From NCBI GenBank assembly GCA_026417195.1, contig JAOADS010000020.1, positions 1 to 17,704 on the forward strand: a stretch of 17,704 nucleotides of DNA, read 5' to 3'. The position numbers were made by a program, and so were the translations under genes. Positions 8,126 to 16,230 of the stretch are shown here, in pieces. How positions within the stretch are numbered: position 1 is the stretch's first letter; every line of letters starts with the position of its first letter. Below the pieces are notes generated by a model. It did no database searches. It had not been told where the DNA came from and saw nothing but the letters and a program-made list of their open reading frames with translations. The stretch is from Ignavibacteria bacterium (GTDB lineage Bacteria > Bacteroidota > Ignavibacteria > Tepidaquicellales > OLB5).

Positions 8126-8872
8126 TTACTGCTGATTTATGTAATAAAGCTTTAAATATTTAATCATCACATGAAAAGATGAAAGAATACAAAGTATAAG
8201 ACCGGTATATCCGTCAAGGAAACCAAGTTTTAAAAAATACATTTTTATAAATGTAAATACAGGGCGAAAAATTATATCAGTTTTTCCTGATTTCTTCCCC
8301 TGTAATTTAAATTCCTCTGCTGAAAGAGTGGTGTAATTGTTCATTTTATCTGTGTAATGCTCAAATGTTTTATCAGTATAATGAATAATTTCTCCTTTCA
8401 GGTTTCCGGTATGTCCCCTGTAAACAGGTAGTTCATGTACGAGATGTTCAGAGAATCTTATACCTGTTACCTTACTGAATAATCTTAGTGTATAATCCGG
8501 ATACCAGCCACAATGTTTGATAAATTTATTTATGAAGAAACTCTTCCTTTTAATTCTGTATGCTTCTGCTGAATCATCTGAAGTTATAACCTTTATGATT
8601 TCTCCTCGCAGTTCATCTGAAATTCTTTCATCCGCATCAAGCCACAGAATCCAATCGCCTTTTGCACTTTCTATACCGAGATTTCTTTTAATGCCGTATG
8701 GAAGATCTCTGCAATTTATAATACGGGCATTTGCAAATTCAGATACTATACTTAACGTCCTGTCTGTGCTTCCAGAATCAACTACAATAACTTCATCAGC
8801 CCAGCTGACTGAATCAAGACAATCTCTGATGTTACCTTCCTCATTATATGTAATTATAATCACGCTAATCAT
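8126..8872 (-). CDS. GT2 glycosyltransferase, WaaE/KdtX-like
   Basis: This 248-residue enzyme transfers a sugar from a nucleotide donor, probably in LPS core or related glycan assembly at the cytoplasmic face. It opens with MISVIIITYNEEGNI, followed by EVIVVDSGSTDRT (GT-A nucleotide-binding region, about 27-39) and the DADE metal-binding motif (about 79-82). The C-terminus has the membrane-associated KMYFLKLGFLDGYTG block typical of the WaaE/KdtX group. I place the start at ATG 8872, which has AAAGGA 8 bases upstream and overlaps the previous stop by eight bases. An upstream TTG at 8902 would add ten residues (MLSSLKGYIK) and is less likely. It is followed closely by the DUF1844 gene. Confidence 0.88.
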   Translation of the reverse strand: MISVIIITYNEEGNIRDCLDSVSWADEVIVVDSGSTDRTLSIVSEFANARIINCRDLPYGIKRNLGIESAKGDWILWLDADERISDELRGEIIKVITSDDSAEAYRIKRKSFFINKFIKHCGWYPDYTLRLFSKVTGIRFSEHLVHELPVYRGHTGNLKGEIIHYTDKTFEHYTDKMNNYTTLSAEEFKLQGKKSGKTDIIFRPVFTFIKMYFLKLGFLDGYTGLILCILSSFHVMIKYLKLYYINQQ

Positions 8873-10037
8873 TTTTATATATCCTTTCAGCGAGGAAAGC
8901 AAGTGACAGGTTAAACCACATCACAACTGCAAACTCAGCATCTCCGAAATTCCACTCTGTTATGCCTGATATCTGAAAGGCAATCATTGAACAAAGTGAT
9001 ATAACAGAGATGGTTTTAAGAAACTCATCTTTATGTGTTAATCTGATGATTTTAATCTGCCTGAGTAAAATATAAATCATAAGAGCTGCCCAGCTCAGAA
9101 AACCAAATAAACCGAAATTCACCAAAAGCTGAATGAAATTACTGTGCATATGTGAACCTTCTCCGTGAAACTCCGGTGTCTTATAATCAGAGTATAATTT
9201 CTTCATATCAACATCTCCGTGTCCGAAGACCGGTGAATCAGAGATAATTCTTATGCCAGTATCCCACATAACAAGCCTTGACTTATTACTTGGATGATTC
9301 AAATCTGATATACTCAGTATTCTTTCTTTATATGAATACGGCAGGAATATCAGAAGTAAAATTATTACAGTTAAAAACGAAAAGAGAAATTTTCTGTTGC
9401 AGATAAATCCGTAAACCATTAACCCTGTCGTCAAACCCAGAAATGCATTTCTGGAATTGGTAAGGTAAAATGTAAATAAAAGCAGAAATGTTATTACAAT
9501 AAGAATTATCCTGTTTAAAATAAATTTCTCTTTTGTGAGAATAAATGGAATAATCATTAAAATAATCAGCATTTTAACCGCACCGTTTGTGAGCGGATAT
9601 CCGAAATATTCAAGCCTGTAAGCAGAAAGAGGAACTGATGGATTATAATCTATCAGGAACCTGACAATTTCAATAATACAGATTATACCTGTGAAGATGA
9701 AAAATACTGCTAAAAACTTCACGAGCCAATCGCGATCTGCCAGAATAATTAACGGAGCTATGAATATAATATATAGCGGAATCCTCCTTGAAATATCTGA
9801 GAGAGACTTTAAATAATCATCAGCTAAAAGAGAAGATATGATCTGAGAAATTATGAAAAGACCAAATAACCAGAAAAATGTCTCGTCAAATCTGAAATCT
9901 CTTTTGAAAAACAGCCTTACCGCAACAAGAATCACAACACCGCCAACTCCGATTGAAGAAGCTGCTATACTCCACTGGGAAGTTATCACAGCAAGTCCAA
10001 GAAAAAAAATCAGAACCCGGTCAACCCATACAGACAT
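8865..10037 (-). CDS. O-antigen ligase/polymerase-like membrane protein (Wzy_C/WaaL type)
   Basis: This is a 390-residue polytopic inner-membrane protein with about ten hydrophobic segments. The C-terminal half carries the large periplasmic loop typical of the O-antigen ligase family: SRLVMWDTGIRII, then SPVFGHGDVD, and HMHSNFIQLLVNFGLFG, which contains the conserved histidine region. Known members either join undecaprenyl-linked glycan to lipid A core (WaaL) or polymerise repeat units (Wzy), and sequence alone does not separate these roles. ATG 10037 overlaps the TAA of the upstream small gene by one base (TAATG), so the two are probably coupled. The adjoining flippase and glycosyltransferases support a place in lipid-linked polysaccharide assembly. 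Confidence 0.85.
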   Translation of the reverse strand: MSVWVDRVLIFFLGLAVITSQWSIAASSIGVGGVVILVAVRLFFKRDFRFDETFFWLFGLFIISQIISSLLADDYLKSLSDISRRIPLYIIFIAPLIILADRDWLVKFLAVFFIFTGIICIIEIVRFLIDYNPSVPLSAYRLEYFGYPLTNGAVKMLIILMIIPFILTKEKFILNRIILIVITFLLLFTFYLTNSRNAFLGLTTGLMVYGFICNRKFLFSFLTVIILLLIFLPYSYKERILSISDLNHPSNKSRLVMWDTGIRIISDSPVFGHGDVDMKKLYSDYKTPEFHGEGSHMHSNFIQLLVNFGLFGFLSWAALMIYILLRQIKIIRLTHKDEFLKTISVISLCSMIAFQISGITEWNFGDAEFAVVMWFNLSLAFLAERIYKND

Positions 10038-10306
10038 TACATCTTACCGGTTAATTTCAGAAGTTTCAGCTGTGTCAGGAATTCCTGAAATGTGTAAAAA
10101 AACGAGCCCGGAAACCTCCCTTCATTTTTACCGTGGGACTTTAAAAAAAGTCCTTTAAAAAAATATGTAAGCAGAGAAATCAGGACACCAGACTTTGAAG
10201 TTTTCAGTCCGCTTCTGAATCTCCTTTCAGCCTCCAATGTTGATTCAAAATTAATCTTCTGTATCCTTTTATGTAAAACCCTATGTATATCTGGTGTCAG
10301 CAACAT
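10037..10306 (-). CDS. Orphan C-terminal domain of a WaaE/KdtX-like GT2
   Basis: This small frame has 89 codons from ATG 10306. A longer reading from ATG 10339 would give 100 codons but would begin inside the end of the ABC exporter gene. It aligns without major gaps with the last third of the complete GT2 at 8126-8872: KINFESTLEAERR against KMNNYTTLSAEEF, FFKGLFLKS against FIKMYFLKL, and EGRFPG...LKLLKL against DGYTG...KYLKL. The N-terminal GT-A catalytic domain, with its nucleotide-binding and DxD motifs, is absent, and the ABC gene occupies the space where it would be. It may be a deletion remnant or a retained small membrane-associated protein. An intact frame and tight packing (10 bases after one gene, one-base overlap with the next) favour expression. 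Catalysis on its own is not expected. Confidence 0.6.
   Translation of the reverse strand: MLLTPDIHRVLHKRIQKINFESTLEAERRFRSGLKTSKSGVLISLLTYFFKGLFLKSHGKNEGRFPGSFFYTFQEFLTQLKLLKLTGKM
10139..10163. repeat. Near-tandem 14-base duplication in the orphan GT2 tail gene
   Basis: CTTTAAAAAAA occurs at 10139-10149 and again at 10153-10163, a period of 14 bases. On the coding strand it gives FFKG and FLKS in two different frames. A 14-base gain or loss would shift the reading frame. The tracts are A/T homopolymers of seven, so chance similarity is possible. Confidence 0.5.
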
Positions 10307-10316
10307 CTTTTTGTAA

Positions 10317-12128
10317 TTAGATACCGAACTGCATATCATATAATTTCCTGTAAAGCCCGTTACTTTCAGACATCAGTTCATCATGATTCCCTTCAGAGAT
10401 TATTTTCCCGTCATGCAAAACAATAATCCTGTCTGCGCTTCTGACTGTTGAAAGCCTGTGAGCTATAATGATGGAAGTCCTGTTTTCGGTGAGTTTCTCA
10501 ATTGCATTCTGAATAAGCTGTTCCGATTCGGTATCCAGTGAAGATGTTGCTTCATCAAGAATCATTATCGGTGCATTTTTCAATAGTGCTCTGGCAATTG
10601 CAATTCTTTGTTTCTGACCTCCTGAGAGTTTTAATCCGCGTTCTCCGATCACTGTATCATATCCCTTCTCAGTCTGGATAATAAAATCATGTGCATTTGC
10701 GTTTTTAGCTGCTTCGGTGATTTCTCCTATATCAGCATCCTTTCCGTAAGCTATGTTGTTCCTTATAGTATCGTGGAAAAGAATAATCTCCTGTGTAACC
10801 ATACCGAAAAGATTTCTCAGTGATCTCAGCTTTATCTTTTTTATATTAATTCCATCAATAAGTATATCACCTCCGCTCACGTCATAAAACCTTAAAAGCA
10901 GATCAATCAGAGTTGATTTCCCGGCTCCGCTTAATCCGACAATTGCAACTTTCTCATTCTTTTTTACCTTAAGGTTTAATCCGTAAAGCACCGGCCTTCC
11001 TTCTGTATATGAAAAAGAAACATTTCTGAACTCAATACAGTCATCAAATGAATCTTTCTCAACTGCATCTGATGCTTCAGGAACATCTGTTTCCATATCC
11101 AGAACCTGAAATATTCTCATAGCTGACGCATAAGACTCATGTATTCTGTTTGCAACCGTACTTAAATCCTTAACCGGTGTCATCATTGAGAACACTATAA
11201 TCAGAAAACCTATAAACTCCTCCGGTTTAAGGGAAGAACCTGAAAAAATCTGATTGCCTGCATACCATATTATAACAACGCCGAGGCTAACGCTTACTAT
11301 TTCTGTAATTGGTCTTGATATGTTTATATAAAATGCATTCTTCATCATAGATCGGAAGTAATCCCTGAGCTTTGCCTCAAACCTTCTGTTCTCTGTTTCC
11401 TCCATTGAGAAAGCTCTTATAATTTTTGCACCGTAAATATTTTCTGAAATAACCGAAGTAAACTCACCTAATTTCTCCTGAACCCTTGTACCGTATTTCT
11501 TTAATTTTTTCCCTACATAACTGATAAGCATTACGGAAACCGGGACTGTGATCATTGCAATCATTGTAAGCTGCCAGTTTATAAAAAAAGCCATCAGGAG
11601 AAAAGTAATTATGGAAACCGGTTGTTTTATAAGGTCTGTAAATGTAACATACACTGTATTCTGAACCGAATTAACATCTGCAATGAATCGGGACACTATA
11701 TCTCCGGCTCTTCGGTCATTGAAATACTTTAGTGAGAGACTGTTGAATTTATGAAAAAGTTTTCTTCTCAAATCGGTGATCAAGGATTTCTCAACATATT
11801 GTGTGAGCATAGACTGAAGAAAAATAAAAAAATTCTTCAGCAGGTATGCTGTTATAAGCAGAATACATACTTTAAAAAGCGATTCCTGTTTAGTAGCTGC
11901 AGAAAATATATATGAGTCAATAACATTCCTGAAATCCTGAAAAAAATTTGCCGCGGGACTTAAATCAACCTGACTGCTACCTTCAGTAAATAAGGTTTTT
12001 AAAAGAGGTATTGACATATATACTGCAACTGCATTGCTTAGAGAGTAAAGTATAATCAGAAGAAATGAAACTACAAGCAGATACCTGTAAGGTTTCAGCA
12101 GCCCAACAAGTCGGAAATATTCTTTCAT
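10317..12128 (-). CDS. MsbA-like lipid/polysaccharide ABC exporter (TMD-NBD half-transporter)
   Basis: This is a 603-residue protein, normal for a homodimeric type IV ABC exporter. The N-terminal membrane domain (about 1-335) has six helices and the YFNDRRAGDIVSR coupling region near 135-147. The ATPase domain (about 365-603) has Walker A GLSGAGKST (398-406), Q-loop Gln 446, signature LSGGQ (501-505), Walker B IMILDEA (521-527) and switch His 557. All catalytic residues are present, so it should be active. Known MsbA proteins flip lipid A-core across the inner membrane. Relatives move other lipids or drugs, and the glycan gene context favours lipid-linked glycan export. ATG 12128 is preceded by a 69-base gap that may hold a promoter. 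Confidence 0.9.
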   Translation of the reverse strand: MKEYFRLVGLLKPYRYLLVVSFLLIILYSLSNAVAVYMSIPLLKTLFTEGSSQVDLSPAANFFQDFRNVIDSYIFSAATKQESLFKVCILLITAYLLKNFFIFLQSMLTQYVEKSLITDLRRKLFHKFNSLSLKYFNDRRAGDIVSRFIADVNSVQNTVYVTFTDLIKQPVSIITFLLMAFFINWQLTMIAMITVPVSVMLISYVGKKLKKYGTRVQEKLGEFTSVISENIYGAKIIRAFSMEETENRRFEAKLRDYFRSMMKNAFYINISRPITEIVSVSLGVVIIWYAGNQIFSGSSLKPEEFIGFLIIVFSMMTPVKDLSTVANRIHESYASAMRIFQVLDMETDVPEASDAVEKDSFDDCIEFRNVSFSYTEGRPVLYGLNLKVKKNEKVAIVGLSGAGKSTLIDLLLRFYDVSGGDILIDGINIKKIKLRSLRNLFGMVTQEIILFHDTIRNNIAYGKDADIGEITEAAKNANAHDFIIQTEKGYDTVIGERGLKLSGGQKQRIAIARALLKNAPIMILDEATSSLDTESEQLIQNAIEKLTENRTSIIIAHRLSTVRSADRIIVLHDGKIISEGNHDELMSESNGLYRKLYDMQFGI

Positions 12129-12155
12129 TAGTAATCAAAAATAATCTTAAATGGT

Positions 12156-12187
12156 CAAATATAAAACTAATTAAAACTTAAAGTTAA
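12156..12187 (-). promoter_or_regulatory. Possible internal promoter for the exporter-ligase-nadK segment
   Basis: Read on the minus strand, TATATTTG (12163-12156) matches the Bacteroidetes -7 element TAnnTTTG, and transcription would begin about 20 bases before the exporter ATG at 12128. The -33 position has only TTA (about 12187-12185) instead of TTG. It lies in the only gap of more than 15 bases inside the glycan cluster, which makes a separate transcription start here reasonable. The call rests on one good half-site. Confidence 0.4.
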
Positions 12188-12197
12188 CCCCTATGTT

Positions 12198-13262
12198 TTA
12201 TTTATTTCTGATGCTCTCATACAGTTCAACATGTTTCTCAATCATAAGTTTTGTGTTAAATTCCCTTTTCATCAGTTTATGCAGATTCTCTGCCCTGAAT
12301 TTGTGTTTATTATAATCAATTATCACATCGCTCAGAATCTCACGCAATTCATCTGGATCTTCTGATTTAAAAATTAGTGAGTTACTTTCATTTAACAAGG
12401 AAGACGAACCATAAAAATCTGATGATATAACAAGAGTACATGTAGCACCGGCTTCAGTAATAATTGCCGGAAAACCCTCTGTGTCCGATCGGGACGGATA
12501 AACAAGAACATGAATCTCTGAAAGCAATTTATAAACATCCTCAACCCTGCCTAAAAACCTGACATCGGCTCCATACTCATAACTCATCCTCTTTAAAACA
12601 TCTTCTTCAGGACCTTCCCCCGCTATAAGAAATTCTGCATGTTTCCTGATAGTTTTATCAAGTCTGCCTGCAGCTTTTATGAAAATATCAACTCCTTTTT
12701 CTTTAACAAGTCTCGAAGCTACAAGGAATTTCAGCTTCCCTTCCGGCTTGGGTTGTAGCTCATATATAACAGGTATTCCGCAACGGATGAAATATATATT
12801 ATTTTTTTCAGCAATCATATTATCAGTAAGATAATCCAGAATATGTTCATTGATAGCAACATATTTATCAGCGTTGAAATGTTTAAGTAGTCCTTTAGTT
12901 CTGATAATTCCGTGATTGGTTTGAACAGTATGAACATATGAAAATTTACTTGCAAGAGATGCAATATTTGCGCCGTAATGATAATGAGAGTGAACTATTT
13001 GAATATTTTCTTTCTTTATGAAGTTTATCAGAAAAAACACAGCAGAAATAAAATTTCTGATATTTCTTTTTTCATGAAGAAACCTTTCGTCTGCCATTAT
13101 GTTAACTTTTAAATTATCAAATCTGTTCAGTCCGTTTCCTCCGCCGCAGATTACATATACTTCATAACCTTCAAGTGAGGAGATTCCTTGTGTTAAATGA
13201 AGAAGGTGATTTGTAACTCCGCAGGTATATCTGAGTTCATTTGCTAGATATAAAATCTTCAA
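12198..13262 (-). CDS. GT4 family glycosyltransferase (GT-B fold)
   Basis: This 354-residue cytoplasmic enzyme probably adds one sugar to a growing lipid-linked glycan. Numbered from the chosen start, the N-terminal domain opens MKILYLANELRYTCGVTNHL. The C-terminal donor domain has ASRLVKEKGVDIF (about 182-194), GEGPEEDVLKR (about 215-225) and the retaining GT4 signature EGFPAIITEAG (about 262-272), with the conserved E-x7-E pair. I choose TTG 13262: its last bases overlap the upstream stop (TTGA), GGAG lies 8 bases before it, and translation then begins at the expected first strand. An ATG at 13295 would add 11 unrelated residues inside the upstream gene. Donor and acceptor are unknown. Confidence 0.85.
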   Translation of the reverse strand: MKILYLANELRYTCGVTNHLLHLTQGISSLEGYEVYVICGGGNGLNRFDNLKVNIMADERFLHEKRNIRNFISAVFFLINFIKKENIQIVHSHYHYGANIASLASKFSYVHTVQTNHGIIRTKGLLKHFNADKYVAINEHILDYLTDNMIAEKNNIYFIRCGIPVIYELQPKPEGKLKFLVASRLVKEKGVDIFIKAAGRLDKTIRKHAEFLIAGEGPEEDVLKRMSYEYGADVRFLGRVEDVYKLLSEIHVLVYPSRSDTEGFPAIITEAGATCTLVISSDFYGSSSLLNESNSLIFKSEDPDELREILSDVIIDYNKHKFRAENLHKLMKREFNTKLMIEKHVELYESIRNK

Positions 13263-14347
13263 CTTAAAGTCTCCAAATATATGTTCATGTAACATCTGTA
13301 AACAGCTTCGGAAGAAAGATCGTTATAAATTAGCGATGCATTTGAAGAGATTTTCTGCAGATATTCATGATTCATAGATAAAAGTTCATTTACTTTTACG
13401 GAAAGTTCACCTACTTCACCGAATTTTACAGTGTATCCGTTATAACCGTTTTTTATATAACGTGAAATTCCGGTTGATTCAGTTAGTACTGGAATAAGTC
13501 CGGCTGACATGGCTTCTGCTGTTGAAATTGAAAACGTATCATATTTGTTGAGAGAAAAAAAAAGGTGCTTATCTTTGTAAAACTCTGCAAGTTCAGCGGC
13601 TTTCATCAGAGGAAATGTTCTAATATCAAATCCGGAGCATTTGTTTTTAAACCAGTCTGATACAATGAAAAAAAAATCGATCTGCGGTTTATAGCTTTTT
13701 ATGTATCGGGTTAAAAATTCAAAACCCTCTTTCTGAAAATCGTTCCTGAAAATTGCAACAGCCTTAAGAGGATGATTGAAGTTTTTTTTAACCTCGCTGG
13801 AAAAACATACGTCAACCGGATTGGCAGTTACGGCACACCTGTTATCATCAATCTTATAATTTAAAGACAACATATCAATCAGATCTCCGGAGACCGAAAT
13901 AAGCCTGTCACTTTTTTCTACGAAAAACTTCTCGGCAAATTTATCCTTAAGCCTGTAGAAAAAAGAAAGTGATTTCAAGGAATTCTCATGATGCACAGCG
14001 CCATGAGCAGTGTAAACTATCTTTGTTTTATTGAATAACCTGTAAATAAAACAAATGAGGGCAAACCGGTCAAATGTTATTATGTGAATTATTTCAGGTC
14101 TGAAATTTTTCAACACGGAATATATTCTCAGGATGCCACAGGTTATAACTCCGCCATTTTTTTCCTTGCCAAAAAGTTTTTTCAGTAATCCGTGTTTTCT
14201 GCCGTCATAGAAGTACTGAATGAATATCCCTTTGTTATTACTTATATGTTCACGGAATATCAGATATGCAGTTTTCTCCGGTCCTGATGGAATTTCACTC
14301 TCAGGAAATCTCCCGACATAGGCTATGCTAATTTTTTCTTTTCTCAT
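13259..14347 (-). CDS. GT4-like glycosyltransferase, second copy
   Basis: This is a 362-residue GT-B protein. The N-terminus (KISIAYVGRFPESEIPSGPEKTAYLIF) has the glycine-containing acceptor-domain loop. EIIHIITFDRFAL and KIVYTAHGAVHHEN follow near 85-121. The C-terminal domain includes VAIFRNDFQKEGFEFL in the place of the usual R-x-x-x-K-G segment, and YDTFSISTAEAMSAGLIPVLTESTG, a GT4 E-x7-E-like donor site where the first Glu is replaced by Thr-Phe (DTFSISTAEA). That substitution may reduce or alter donor binding. ATG 14347 overlaps the end of the methyltransferase gene by 20 bases, and the end overlaps the next GT4 by four bases. It contains T9 tracts on the coding strand at 13555-13563 and 13668-13676. 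Donor and acceptor are unknown. Confidence 0.78.
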   Translation of the reverse strand: MRKEKISIAYVGRFPESEIPSGPEKTAYLIFREHISNNKGIFIQYFYDGRKHGLLKKLFGKEKNGGVITCGILRIYSVLKNFRPEIIHIITFDRFALICFIYRLFNKTKIVYTAHGAVHHENSLKSLSFFYRLKDKFAEKFFVEKSDRLISVSGDLIDMLSLNYKIDDNRCAVTANPVDVCFSSEVKKNFNHPLKAVAIFRNDFQKEGFEFLTRYIKSYKPQIDFFFIVSDWFKNKCSGFDIRTFPLMKAAELAEFYKDKHLFFSLNKYDTFSISTAEAMSAGLIPVLTESTGISRYIKNGYNGYTVKFGEVGELSVKVNELLSMNHEYLQKISSNASLIYNDLSSEAVYRCYMNIYLETLS

Positions 14348-14993
14348 AGGCTTCTATTATCTTTCTTAAACCAAGCCTGTGTTTGAGGAATGACTTAAGC
14401 CAGAAGAAACGTCCGTATTTTTTCGTAAAACGGATTTTGTTTTTTGAAATAAGTATAACACTGAAATCCCTCATTGCATTATCCCTGAAACATTTCATAA
14501 TATGATGCCTGAACCTTGTGAAATCGTTGTTGTACCATATGCTCCTGTGGGCTTCATATGGATTTTCTGCTGTACCTGTTTGTTCCCAGTTCTTACCTAT
14601 AGGGACGTTAATCAGAACATACCGTGATTTCTGCAACGCAAGTTCTATCAGTCTGAATCCGTCTTTCTTCTCAAAGTGTTCTATTATATCCCCTAAATTG
14701 ATCAAATCATATCTCCTCTCAGTCTTTTCGAGAAATCCAAGAATATCACCTATAATTACTTCATCATAGAAATATCTGTGATAATCTTTTATGTAAGCTT
14801 CATGTATCTCAACACCATCTATTCTTCTTTTCCAGTTTCCGTCATATCTCCCGTCATCCCAGATCTCAAGAAACTCCCTGAAAAGTATCCCCCATCTGCC
14901 GAAACCAACACCTGCATCAAGTATAGTTTGAGGATCAAGTTTTCTTACAAGATCAATGTTATAGGAAATATTCTGCCAGTTTGAAGTACCCAA
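14328..14993 (-). CDS. Class I SAM-dependent methyltransferase
   Basis: This 221-residue protein has a Rossmann-type methyltransferase core: motif I ILDAGVGFGRWG (about 24-35), the acidic residue after strand 2 in GVEIHEAY (about 60-66), GDILGFLE (about 82-89), and motif IV YDLINLGDIIEHFEK (about 95-109). The C-terminal 50 residues are basic and may contact membrane or acceptor glycan. Placement between a flippase and glycosyltransferases suggests sugar methylation, perhaps chain capping, but the target is not shown by the sequence. The start is TTG 14993, one base after the flippase stop, with an in-frame stop just upstream and no ATG before the core, so the alternatives are poor. Confidence 0.8.
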   Translation of the reverse strand: MGTSNWQNISYNIDLVRKLDPQTILDAGVGFGRWGILFREFLEIWDDGRYDGNWKRRIDGVEIHEAYIKDYHRYFYDEVIIGDILGFLEKTERRYDLINLGDIIEHFEKKDGFRLIELALQKSRYVLINVPIGKNWEQTGTAENPYEAHRSIWYNNDFTRFRHHIMKCFRDNAMRDFSVILISKNKIRFTKKYGRFFWLKSFLKHRLGLRKIIEAYEKRKN

Positions 14994-14994
14994 G

Positions 14995-16230
14995 TCAGTT
15001 TATAAGAATTCTCCTGAGAAAAAAATATTCTCCGGACAGTATTAAAAATTCAGTTAAAACAGTTATAAAAGCAGATGCAAATATTCCATAAATAGGAACA
15101 AAAAACAAATTCAGCATACTATTCAGCAAAAGCCCTACAAGCGTTATATACATAACAACTTTAAAATAACCCAAACCGTTTATAGTAATCCCGGTAAGAT
15201 TATTCAACCCAAGAAAGGGAATTGCAAAAGAAAGTATTTTCAGAACTTCCGAGGACTTCTTAAACCTGTCTGTATAGAAAAAATCAATCAGCAGTTCTGC
15301 TGAAAAATAAATAAACAAAGCGGTAACAAGGCATATCATCAGAACTTTTACAATAGTTTGTCTGAAAAATTTTCTCACCTCTTCAATATTATTCCTCATA
15401 GATGAAACTTCTGTAAATCCCGAAACCATGAGAAATGAAAAGGCTATAGATGAAGTTTTGAAAATACCGTAAGCGGCGCTGTAATAGGCAGTTTCTCCGA
15501 AACCTCTGTATGACGAAATAATTAACACGTCTATCTTATCATACAGGAAATTAAAAATCACAGCGAGTCCAAGCGGAAGAGCTGATTTGATCACCGGCAT
15601 AATACGACCTAAAGAAAAACTGAACCTGATGCCGGACCTGCCGGCATAGACAAAAACTATTATCAGATTTAAAACAACTGCGAGGAAAAAGAGCATAAGC
15701 ATATTATCAGCTATAGCTTCACCGAAATAAAGTGAAATAAAAAACATCAGCGAGACAAGAATCCGGGGAATAAGGAATGCTGTAAACTGACCTTTGTAAA
15801 TACCCAGTCCTGCAAGGGCTTTGTTCACTATGTTAACAAGTGATGAAACATGAATTATAAGTAACGATATTAAAAAAAGAAACAAAGGTATTGTAGCATA
15901 GAGAACCTGATATACAAGATAAGAGACTGTAAGATACGGAAAGAATAAAATCATCCCCAGAGAGAATATCCTGCTGAAAACATCTGTTTTATCTCCTCCG
16001 GCGGCAATTTCCCTCTGAAGATATGCGTTAAGTCCCATATCAAAAAATATTGCACAGACAGAAGACAGAGTAAACATTGTTACTATCTGACCATAAACAG
16101 TTTCATAGCTCACACGGGCAATTATGATGAAAAGAATAAATGAAAAAACCCTGTCAGCTACATTCATCAACAGCAGATAAATGCTTTCTCCCGCGAAGGA
16201 TCGGAGAAATTTACCGATAATTTTATTCAA
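14995..16230 (-). CDS. Wzx-type lipid-linked oligosaccharide flippase
   Basis: This 411-residue polytopic membrane protein has about 12 hydrophobic segments, the layout of the polysaccharide-export branch of the MVF/MATE superfamily. Typical features are the amphipathic start, NVADRVFSFILFIIIARV in TM1, GLNAYLQREIA after TM2, and the central YDKIDVLIISSYRGFGETAYYSAAYGI segment common in Wzx-like proteins. Such proteins move undecaprenyl-linked repeat units to the periplasmic side, where a ligase or polymerase such as the one at 8865-10037 acts. The start is TTG 16230. An in-frame stop lies five codons upstream, and the next ATG (16167) would remove the first half of TM1. The TTG sits at the base of an inverted repeat. 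It appears to be the first gene of the glycan cluster. Confidence 0.82.
   Translation of the reverse strand: MNKIIGKFLRSFAGESIYLLLMNVADRVFSFILFIIIARVSYETVYGQIVTMFTLSSVCAIFFDMGLNAYLQREIAAGGDKTDVFSRIFSLGMILFFPYLTVSYLVYQVLYATIPLFLFLISLLIIHVSSLVNIVNKALAGLGIYKGQFTAFLIPRILVSLMFFISLYFGEAIADNMLMLFFLAVVLNLIIVFVYAGRSGIRFSFSLGRIMPVIKSALPLGLAVIFNFLYDKIDVLIISSYRGFGETAYYSAAYGIFKTSSIAFSFLMVSGFTEVSSMRNNIEEVRKFFRQTIVKVLMICLVTALFIYFSAELLIDFFYTDRFKKSSEVLKILSFAIPFLGLNNLTGITINGLGYFKVVMYITLVGLLLNSMLNLFFVPIYGIFASAFITVLTEFLILSGEYFFLRRILIN

Noticed and set aside
8517..8906. 129-codon plus-strand frame opposite the GT2 gene
   Set aside because: It is antisense to a clear glycosyltransferase, lacks family features and has low-complexity serine/isoleucine composition. 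The same applies to antisense frames at 6250-6570, 7468-7680, 9853-10158 and 14518-14769.
13263..13295. ATG 13295 as the start of the first GT4
   Set aside because: It would add residues encoded inside the upstream gene ahead of the conserved KILYLANE strand. TTG 13262 has a Shine-Dalgarno site at good spacing and a TTGA overlap.
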